NCBI GenBank assembly: GCA_001871235.1
Contig: MNUV01000039.1
Span: forward strand, 1 to 6,222
DNA: 6,222 bases
Source of the DNA: Candidatus Falkowbacteria bacterium CG1_02_41_21
GTDB lineage: Bacteria > Patescibacteriota > Patescibacteriia > Patescibacteriales > UBA12465
Direction: 5' to 3'
The notes below the pieces were generated by a model. It had not been told where the DNA came from, made no database searches, and was given only the letters and a program-made list of their open reading frames with translations. Made by a program: the position numbers and the translations under genes. This document shows positions 1-4,766 of this stretch, in pieces. Every line of letters begins with the position of its first letter. Position 1 is the stretch's first letter.

Positions 1-162
1 TAGAATTGAGTGGTTTTAATAGTTTTGTTATTAGTCTAACGCTACTATTATACCGCTCTTTTCTATTTTTGGCCCCAACTTAATTTGTCCGAAATGTGCG
101 TGGACTTACCAATACTATTTACAAGTTCTAATATTTATTATAAGCTGGGAGTGTTTTCAAGG

Positions 163-184
163 GTCATTTTAGCCCTAAAATAAC
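163..184 (+). repeat. inverted repeat / hairpin, role unknown
   Basis: GTCATTTTA and TAAAATAAC form a 9-bp inverted repeat with one C:A mismatch around the 4-base loop GCCC. Neither strand has a T-run directly after it, so it does not read as an intrinsic terminator. It lies about 90 bases before pnp. It could be a protein-binding dyad, or part of a long pnp leader if transcription starts further upstream. Confidence 0.4.
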
Positions 185-218
185 TTAATAATAAAGCCTT
201 GACCGACAGATACATAGC

Positions 219-240
219 ACTGTTAGAGCGAATCTACAGT
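219..240 (+). promoter_or_regulatory. candidate pnp leader hairpin
   Basis: ACTGT (219-223) pairs with ACAGT (236-240). After one bulged T, AGA (225-227) pairs with TCT (233-235), leaving a GCGAA loop. ACAG at 206-209 could instead pair with CTGT at 220-223, so two folds exclude each other. The hairpin contains TGTTAGAG, an octamer that recurs twice in the khpA leader. In E. coli, pnp is autoregulated through a 5' leader stem-loop; a similar role here is only inference. It would require a transcription start upstream of 219, not one set by the -10 box at 243. Confidence 0.35.
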
Positions 241-242
241 CT

Positions 243-248
243 TATAAT
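243..248 (+). promoter_or_regulatory. candidate -10 box for pnp
   Basis: A perfect TATAAT lies 24 bases before the pnp ATG and would give a leader of about 18 bases. No good -35 hexamer sits 16-18 bases upstream, where the sequence is CTGTTA-like, and there is no extended TGn. The TTGACC at 199-204 is too far away. A weak or activator-dependent promoter is possible, and so is a chance match in AT-rich DNA. Confidence 0.35.
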
Positions 249-272
249 CTGGCGGCCAAGCAATAAACAAGT

Positions 273-2540
273 ATGAACAACAAAGAAACTGTTGTCTCCT
301 GTGATTGGTTAGGCCGCACCCTCACCATCAAAACAGGCAAACTGGCTAAACAGGCTGACGCTTCTGTTTTAGTGCAATACGGCGACACCGTCCTTTTGGC
401 GACCGTCGTGGAAAATCGTAAAGAACGCGATGGCGTTGATTTTTTTCCATTGATGGTGGAGTTTGATGAGAAACTTTACGCCGCCGGAATTATCAAAGGT
501 TCCCAATGGGTCAAGCGGGAAGGTCGTCCCACCGATCAAGCGGTATTAACCGGTCGGATGGTTGATCGCGCTATCAGACCTTTGTTTGACACCGAATCAA
601 AAAAAGATGTTCAAGTAATCATCTCCGTTTTGTCCGTGGATAATGTCAACGACCATGACGTCATCGGCCTCATCGCCGCTTCCGCCGTCCTGTCCATTGC
701 CGGATTAAAATGGAACGGTCCGATTGGCGGCGTTCGCGTCGGCCGAATTGAAGACAAATTTATTTTCAATCCGACTTACGAACAACAAGCCCTGAGCTCT
801 CTGGATTTAATCGTGGCCGGCACCGATCAGAAAGTTATCATGCTGGAAGCCGGAGCCAACGAAGTACACGAAGACATTGTCTTTGATGCTATTATAGCCG
901 GGCAGAAAGCCATGCAAGTGGCGATTAATTTGATTAAGGACTTAACCAAACAAGTGGCTGTCCCGATGAAGGAAGAAACCAAAAAATTGATTACCGCCGA
1001 AGAAGTCAAGATCAAGGAAGAAACCAATCAATTATTGGAAGTGGGCCGCGCTTGGATGAACGACAATATCAAAAAATATTTATTTGATAAAATATATTAC
1101 ACCAAGGGAGAGCGGAAAGGCGCCGTTCGCGCTATCAAAGAAAACCTGGATGAATATCTATTCTCCCAAAACATTGAAAAATCTAACCGCGAATTTATCG
1201 TCAAGAAATTAGCGGAAGATATGATTGAGGCCGAAGTGACTCGCGCTATTTTAGAAGAAAAGCGCCGGGTGGACGGCCGATCATTGAACGAAATCCGCGA
1301 ATTATCAGGCGAAGTTAGCTTTTTACCCCGCACTCACGGTACCGGCCTTTTCTCTCGCGGTGAAACTCAAGTCATGTCCGTTGTCACTTTGGGCGCTCCC
1401 GGACTGGAGCAAACTCTGGAAGGCATTGAAGGCAAAAGCAAAAAACGTTATATGCATCATTATAATTTCCCACCCTATAGCGTGGGTGAAGCCGCTCCAA
1501 TGCGAGGCACCGGTCGGCGCGAAGTCGGTCATGGCGCACTCGCCGAAAAAGCGTTGATGCCAGTTTTGCCGGCTCAAGATGTTTTCGCTTATACCATTCG
1601 CGTGGTCAGCGAAACCTTGGGTTCCAACGGTTCATCCTCAATGGCCTCCACTTGCGGCTCTACTTTGTCACTGATGGACGCCGGCGTGCCAATCAAGTGT
1701 CACGTCGCCGGTATCGCTATGGGCCTCGCCTCCAATCATGATATGAGTAAGTGGGAAGTGTTAACCGACATCCAAGATTTAGAAGATGGTGACGGGGGAA
1801 TGGATTTCAAAATCACCGGAACCGATAACGGTCTGACCGCCATTCAACTTGATACCAAAACTACCGGGCTGACCGAAGAGATTATCAAAAAAACTTTGGC
1901 TCAAGGTCGCGAGGCTTTGAACCAAATACTCGGCGTTTTGAAAGCAACTATTCCGGCTCCTCGAGCTGAGCTTTCCAAATATGCTCCCAGAATTATTTCC
2001 TTCAAAATTGATCCGGCCAAAATTGGCGCGGTTATCGGCACCGGCGGAAAAACTATCAACAAGATTATTGATGACTTTGAAGTTTCCATTGACATTGAAG
2101 ATGACGGCCAAGTAAATATCTGCGGCGTTGATTCCGAGAAATGTTTAGCGGCCGAGAAAGCCGTCAAAGATATTATTCGCGAATTTGAAGTCGGCGAAGT
2201 TTTCACCGGCAAGATTGTCCGCATCATGGACTTCGGCGCTTTCTTGGAATTGGGCGGCGGCAATGACGGTCTGATTCGCGTCAGTGAAATGGCTCCATAC
2301 TTCATCGGCTCCCCTAATGACTTTTTGAATATCGGGGACGTCGTGACCGCCAAGATCAAAGAAATTGATGACCAGGGCCGAGTAAACCTGACCATGAAAG
2401 GCTTGGAAGAGAATATGCCTCTCTGGAAAGACGAAAAAGGCAAGTCCGAAGGTCGCCCGATGGGCAATAGCTTTAGCCGTCCCGGCGGCAGTCGTCCCAA
2501 TGGCGGCGGATTCGACGGTCATCGCCGACCAAGATTCTAA
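273..2540 (+). CDS. pnp: polyribonucleotide nucleotidyltransferase (PNPase)
   Basis: PNPase is a trimeric cytoplasmic 3'-5' exoribonuclease that uses phosphate to degrade RNA to nucleoside diphosphates and can also add tails. The 755-residue protein has the full family layout. The first RNase PH-like core is about 10-225, followed by the helical linker to about 330. The second core is about 330-560, with the phosphate-binding NGSSS at 452-456. A KH domain follows (about 570-635, loop GTGG 589-592), then an S1 domain (about 640-710, with MDFGAF) and a Gly/Arg-rich tail (about 727-755). Catalytic-site counterparts of E. coli D486, D492 and K494 appear as D505, D511 and K513. Two positions are unusual: the normally conserved GDMDFK reads GGMDFK (G509), and the FFRR loop reads WVKR (79-82). 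The ATG start fits the family N-terminus but has no Shine-Dalgarno sequence. rpsO is not upstream. Identification is secure. Confidence 0.98.
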   Translation: MNNKETVVSCDWLGRTLTIKTGKLAKQADASVLVQYGDTVLLATVVENRKERDGVDFFPLMVEFDEKLYAAGIIKGSQWVKREGRPTDQAVLTGRMVDRAIRPLFDTESKKDVQVIISVLSVDNVNDHDVIGLIAASAVLSIAGLKWNGPIGGVRVGRIEDKFIFNPTYEQQALSSLDLIVAGTDQKVIMLEAGANEVHEDIVFDAIIAGQKAMQVAINLIKDLTKQVAVPMKEETKKLITAEEVKIKEETNQLLEVGRAWMNDNIKKYLFDKIYYTKGERKGAVRAIKENLDEYLFSQNIEKSNREFIVKKLAEDMIEAEVTRAILEEKRRVDGRSLNEIRELSGEVSFLPRTHGTGLFSRGETQVMSVVTLGAPGLEQTLEGIEGKSKKRYMHHYNFPPYSVGEAAPMRGTGRREVGHGALAEKALMPVLPAQDVFAYTIRVVSETLGSNGSSSMASTCGSTLSLMDAGVPIKCHVAGIAMGLASNHDMSKWEVLTDIQDLEDGDGGMDFKITGTDNGLTAIQLDTKTTGLTEEIIKKTLAQGREALNQILGVLKATIPAPRAELSKYAPRIISFKIDPAKIGAVIGTGGKTINKIIDDFEVSIDIEDDGQVNICGVDSEKCLAAEKAVKDIIREFEVGEVFTGKIVRIMDFGAFLELGGGNDGLIRVSEMAPYFIGSPNDFLNIGDVVTAKIKEIDDQGRVNLTMKGLEENMPLWKDEKGKSEGRPMGNSFSRPGGSRPNGGGFDGHRRPRF

Positions 2541-2557
2541 AAGCTCTTGACTTTTAG
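2537..2557 (+). repeat. hairpin over the pnp stop codon
   Basis: CTAAAAG (2537-2543) and CTTTTAG (2551-2557) form a perfect 7-bp inverted repeat with a 7-base loop. The pnp TAA stop at 2538-2540 lies in the left arm. The stem is AT-rich and followed by GGGCTATTAAG, not a U-run, so it is a poor intrinsic terminator. It could protect the pnp 3' end or weakly attenuate read-through into rpsP. The right part overlaps the -35 element of the candidate rpsP promoter. Confidence 0.45.
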
Positions 2558-2575
2558 GGGCTATTAAGATAATAT
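2547..2575 (+). promoter_or_regulatory. candidate sigma70-type promoter for rpsP
   Basis: TTGACT (2547-2552, five of six consensus bases) is followed after 17 bases by TAATAT (2570-2575). Alternatively GATAAT at 2568-2573 has a 15-base spacer. Transcription would start near 2582, about 26 bases before the rpsP ATG. The leader is AT-rich and has no Shine-Dalgarno sequence. Confidence 0.5.
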
Positions 2576-2607
2576 TTTTCTATAAAAATAACGAATAAAT
2601 AACCATT

Positions 2608-3003
2608 ATGTTAACTATCAGACTATCTCAAGTCGGAAAAAAGAATAAAAAAATGTTCCGGTTGATTGTATCCGAAAAGACTAAGGATCCCGTTGGTGAT
2701 TTCTTAGAAATTTTAGGTTCATATAACCCCCATTCCAAAGATTTACAAATCAAAGCCGACCGAGTAAAACATTGGATTAAAAATGGCGCGGAATTATCTC
2801 CCACCGTTAACAATTTACTAGTTGAAAAGAAGATTATCGCCGGTAAAAAGTTGGCTATTTCCAGTATCAGTCAGAAAAGAACCGAAAAAATCGGCAAGAA
2901 ACAAGAAGAAGCTAAAAAAGCCGTGGCTGATAAAGCGACTGAGGAAGCTAAAGCCGCTCCGGTCGAAGAAATCCCAGCCAAAACTGAAGAAACTGCGGTG
3001 TAA
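2608..3003 (+). CDS. rpsP: 30S ribosomal protein S16 with extended C-terminal tail
   Basis: S16 is a primary assembly protein that binds 16S rRNA in the 30S body. Residues 1-83 match the family: MLTIRLSQVGKKNKKMFRLI at the N-terminus, then DFLEILGSYNP (31-41), and DRVKHWIKNGAELSPTVNNL (51-70). Typical S16 proteins are about 80-90 residues, so the 131-residue protein carries an extra tail of about 45 residues. The tail is low-complexity and rich in Lys, Ala and Glu, strongly charged and probably disordered or helical; its role is unknown. Extended tails on ribosomal proteins are plausible in Patescibacteria. The ATG is the only sensible start, because the S16 fold begins at residue 1; the upstream sequence AATAACCATT has no Shine-Dalgarno. 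khpA follows after 129 bases, keeping the common rpsP-khpA neighbourhood. Confidence 0.96.
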   Translation: MLTIRLSQVGKKNKKMFRLIVSEKTKDPVGDFLEILGSYNPHSKDLQIKADRVKHWIKNGAELSPTVNNLLVEKKIIAGKKLAISSISQKRTEKIGKKQEEAKKAVADKATEEAKAAPVEEIPAKTEETAV

Positions 3004-3004
3004 A

Positions 3005-3032
3005 TTGACAATTTTTAGCTCTCTGCTATACT
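3005..3032 (+). promoter_or_regulatory. strong sigma70-type promoter for khpA
   Basis: A perfect TTGACA (3005-3010) begins one base after the rpsP stop codon. A 16-base spacer leads to TATACT (3027-3032, five of six), preceded by an extended -10 TGC (3024-3026). This is the best promoter in the window. The predicted start is near 3039, giving a leader of about 93 bases before the khpA ATG. No terminator is seen between rpsP and this promoter, so read-through from rpsP is also likely. Confidence 0.75.
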
Positions 3033-3038
3033 TAATAT

Positions 3039-3132
3039 TATAAATTGCCTGTTAGAGCAGGCGAATGTAATTAATAATTTTTGACAAATTTGAGAGATCT
3101 TAGATCCGTCAATTTGTTAGAGAAAGAATCGT
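3039..3132 (+). promoter_or_regulatory. structured khpA 5' leader
   Basis: Two potential structures are visible. First, GCCTG (3047-3051) pairs perfectly with CAGGC (3058-3062) around the loop TTAGAG. Second, ACAAATT (3084-3090) pairs with AATTTGT (3111-3117), enclosing GATC-TTA-GATC (3096-3106). An alternative outer stem is TTGAC (3081-3085) with GTCAA (3108-3112). TGTTAGAG occurs at 3050-3057 and again at 3115-3122. The second copy ends 10 bases before the ATG, so its GAG could act as a weak ribosome-binding site that is adjacent to the second stem. No known riboswitch class is recognised. Autoregulation by KhpA is speculation. Confidence 0.4.
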
Positions 3133-3456
3133 ATGAAGGACAAGGAATTCTTAGAGATGATTGTAAAAAACATCGTTTCCACCCCAGACGCTGTTGTGGT
3201 TGATAGAACCGTAGATGAGATGGGCGTTCTTTTGACTTTAAAAATCGATCCGGCTGACATGGGTTATGTCATCGGTCGTCGTGGTCAAACAGCCCAAGCT
3301 ATTCGCACCCTGCTTAAGATTATTGGCGCCAAAAACAACTCTCGCGTTAACTTAAAAATCTATGACCCAAATGGCGGCGCTAAACCAACCGGCATGTCAA
3401 GAAATAGAGACAATCGAGATGTTGATACTTCGGCCGTTGATGACCTAAAAATCTAG
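3133..3456 (+). CDS. khpA: KH-domain RNA-binding protein KhpA (YlqC family)
   Basis: KhpA is a small cytoplasmic single-KH RNA-binding protein. In Firmicutes it partners with KhpB/Jag and influences cell division and RNA stability; whether KhpB exists here cannot be seen. The protein starts with the typical KEFLEMIVKNIVSTPDAVVV (about 4-23). It then shows the KH core DPADMGYVIGRRGQTAQAIRTL (39-60), with the RNA-binding GxxG loop GRRG at 48-51, and the RVNLKIYD strand at 71-78. After the domain there is a polar tail of about 28 residues with an Arg/Asp-rich segment, making it 107 residues against roughly 75-85 for common family members. The start is fixed by the family N-terminus. It lies downstream of rpsP as in Firmicutes, but the next gene is trmD because rimM is missing. 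A 12-bp terminator follows the TAG stop. Confidence 0.93.
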   Translation: MKDKEFLEMIVKNIVSTPDAVVVDRTVDEMGVLLTLKIDPADMGYVIGRRGQTAQAIRTLLKIIGAKNNSRVNLKIYDPNGGAKPTGMSRNRDNRDVDTSAVDDLKI

Positions 3457-3475
3457 TTGACAAAATTATCATAAT

Positions 3476-3508
3476 AAAAAACCACAGCTTATTTTACTGT
3501 GGTTTTTT
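3476..3508 (+). terminator. strong intrinsic terminator after khpA
   Basis: AAAAAACCACAG (3476-3487) and CTGTGGTTTTTT (3497-3508) form a perfect 12-bp stem around the 9-base loop CTTATTTTA. The T-run forms the 3' arm, followed by ATTTAATAATT. The A-run on the left would also let it act on the minus strand. It lies only 16 bases before the trmD ATG, so trmD must rely on read-through or on a start site inside or just after this structure. Confidence 0.92.
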
Positions 3509-3524
3509 ATTTAATAATTAATTT

Positions 3525-4199
3525 ATGAATTTCAAAATCATCACTATCTTTCCCAAAATCTTTGATTCCTATTTTTCCGAAAGCATTATCAAGCGGGCTC
3601 AAAAACAAGGCATCATCAAAATCATCAGCCAGAATCTGAGAGAATTTTCCGGTGACCGCCGCGAAACTGTTGACGACACTCCCTATGGCGGCGGGGCCGG
3701 GATGCTCATGAAAATAGAGCCGCTCTATAAAGCGTTAAAAAAATTAGCCCCAAGAGTCAATAAAAAGAGAAAAATAGTTCTGCTCTCTGCTCAAGGGCAA
3801 AGATGGACCCAGCAACTGGCACAAAAATATTCCAAACTGAATGAAGTAATTTTTATCTGCGGCCGTTATGAGGGGGTAGACGAAAGAATCAAAAATTTCA
3901 TTGATGATGAAATTTCCATCGGTGATTATGTCTTAACCGGAGGTGAGTTAGGCGCGATGGTGATGATTGATTCTATCACCCGACTTTTACCGGGAGCGTT
4001 AGGCAATGAGCAAAGTTCGCAAGACGAGTCTCATTCGCAAGTGGGAATACTGGAATATCCTCAATATACCAAACCGGAGAAGTTTAAAATCAAAAATAAA
4101 AGCTATGATGTCCCTGAAATTCTACTCTCCGGTAATCACCAAAAAATTAAAGAGTGGCAAGAGAAAAATAACAATAACAATAAAAAAGGGGTTGTTTAA
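3525..4199 (+). CDS. trmD: tRNA (guanine-N1-)-methyltransferase TrmD, short C-terminus
   Basis: TrmD uses S-adenosylmethionine to methylate N1 of G37 next to the anticodon, which prevents +1 frameshifting. It is a SPOUT-fold homodimer. Visible motifs are the IITIFPKIFDSY start (5-16), RRETVDDTPYGGGAGM (45-60), LLSAQGQ (86-92), CGRYEGVDER (112-121) and SIGDYVLTGGE (131-141), the knot that binds the methyl donor. R153 (ITRLLPG) and D167 (QDESH) match E. coli R154 and the catalytic D169. LLSGNH (200-205) is also present. At 224 residues it is shorter than E. coli TrmD (255). It ends soon after SGNHQKIKEW in a low-complexity NNNNNKKGVV and lacks the final RRPDLL-type helix. The last codons and the TAA stop lie inside the terminator hairpin. 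There is no Shine-Dalgarno; the ATG is 16 bases after the khpA terminator. The usual rimM and rplS neighbours are absent. Confidence 0.96.
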   Translation: MNFKIITIFPKIFDSYFSESIIKRAQKQGIIKIISQNLREFSGDRRETVDDTPYGGGAGMLMKIEPLYKALKKLAPRVNKKRKIVLLSAQGQRWTQQLAQKYSKLNEVIFICGRYEGVDERIKNFIDDEISIGDYVLTGGELGAMVMIDSITRLLPGALGNEQSSQDESHSQVGILEYPQYTKPEKFKIKNKSYDVPEILLSGNHQKIKEWQEKNNNNNKKGVV

Positions 4200-4211
4200 C
4201 AACCCCTTTTT
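4183..4211. terminator. bidirectional intrinsic terminator between trmD and purE
   Basis: AAAAAGGGGTTG (4183-4194) and CAACCCCTTTTT (4200-4211) form a perfect 12-bp stem with the 5-base loop TTTAA. A/T runs on both flanks give a U-tract in both directions. It serves the convergent genes trmD (plus) and purE (minus, stop at 4227). The trmD stop codon (4197-4199) is in the loop, and the last trmD codons (KGVV) are read from the left arm. Confidence 0.93.
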
Positions 4212-4226
4212 GTTTGGCTTACATAT

Positions 4227-4754
4227 TTACTCTGAAGCTAATTTCAAAGCTTCGTCTAATGTCAGATCCATTGGATCTTTGGGACTGGGTAATTTTATCA
4301 TTGGCCATAGTTCTGCCATGGCCGCAAAAGCGCAGGCGCGGGAAAAACCATCGGCACCGATAAATAAATCTCCGTACCAATTAAACACTACTTGAGTTCC
4401 CGGAACCTCGGTAATTGAAAGAGTGGCCGCCTTGGTGTGGTTTGGATTTTCTCTGTCTTCAAAAGCGACGCCAAGCACGACTATTTTAGAATCTTTCAGG
4501 GTATAACGCAGATAAGCGTCACAACAACCGGATAAGTGATTAGCCCAACCAGCGCCGATAATGGCGGCATCAATTTCTTGCCCACTTAATTTTTTTAACA
4601 ATTTTTGCGTTTCCAGGGTGTTGCGGTGTTGGCTTCTGACATAAACGCCAACTACCTCCACTCTATTGTCACCAGCGAGAAACTCTAGCCCCTTCCGGCA
4701 TTGCGCCAAGTCGCTTTTAGATCCGACAATAACTACAATTCTTCTTTTTTCCAT
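4227..4754 (-). CDS. purE: PurE-like AIR carboxylase / N5-CAIR mutase family protein
   Basis: PurE makes CAIR, the substrate of PurC, from N5-CAIR (class I) or from AIR plus CO2 (class II); the class cannot be told here. Active-site motifs are present: GSKSD (11-15, phosphate binding), SQHR (41-44, matching the E. coli SAHR) and GAGWANHLSG (67-76). The last matches GAGGAAHLPG, with the catalytic His as H73. Length (175) fits the family. Residues about 98-128 differ strongly from classic PurE: the SALSG-DSLYS-type segment is replaced by EDRENPNHTKAATLSITEVPG and a following VVFNWYGD. It is therefore a divergent branch, and its exact substrate should be held with caution. It starts 12 bases after the purC stop, so the two form an operon and carry out consecutive steps. 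Translation has only a weak GGA before the ATG. The 3' end faces the bidirectional terminator shared with trmD. Confidence 0.8.
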   Translation of the reverse strand: MEKRRIVVIVGSKSDLAQCRKGLEFLAGDNRVEVVGVYVRSQHRNTLETQKLLKKLSGQEIDAAIIGAGWANHLSGCCDAYLRYTLKDSKIVVLGVAFEDRENPNHTKAATLSITEVPGTQVVFNWYGDLFIGADGFSRACAFAAMAELWPMIKLPSPKDPMDLTLDEALKLASE

Positions 4755-4766
4755 TATCCAAATGAT

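Larger units (their letters stand above)
1..272. other. non-coding stretch upstream of pnp
   Basis: No convincing gene is seen here. Stop codons are dense in nearly all frames. The only open stretch from the left edge is a 26-codon hydrophobic frame ending at the TAA at 81-83, which is too short and too ordinary to call. rpsO, the usual neighbour upstream of pnp in many bacteria, is not present. The stretch holds two potential hairpins (163-184 and 219-240) and a consensus -10 box (243-248), described separately. No tRNA-like cloverleaf was recognised. Confidence 0.6.

Noticed and set aside
3..83. 26-codon hydrophobic open frame from the left edge as the end of an upstream gene
   Set aside because: It is too short, AT-rich and without motifs; an open run of this length is expected by chance.
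1901..2500. Minus-strand open frame of 199 codons within pnp
   Set aside because: It is a shadow of the pnp KH and S1 coding sequence; the low-complexity product has no motif and the pnp frame is fully conserved.
3047..3062. GCCTG/CAGGC hairpin as a terminator for rpsP
   Set aside because: The stem is only 5 bp and is not followed by a T-run; it lies downstream of the khpA promoter and fits a leader hairpin better.
3457..3475. TTGACA directly after the khpA stop as a trmD promoter
   Set aside because: The -35 is perfect but no -10 lies 15-19 bases downstream; CATAAT is only 7 bases away and the proper distance falls in the terminator stem.
4163..4187. AATAAC repeat tract in trmD as a CRISPR or slippage-based phase switch
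   Set aside because: Only about two and a half hexamer units are present, without spacers; hexamer changes would keep the reading frame.
4006..4395. Plus-strand open frame of 129 codons overlapping trmD and purE
   Set aside because: It runs out of frame through trmD, across a strong terminator and antisense to purE; the product has no recognisable motif.
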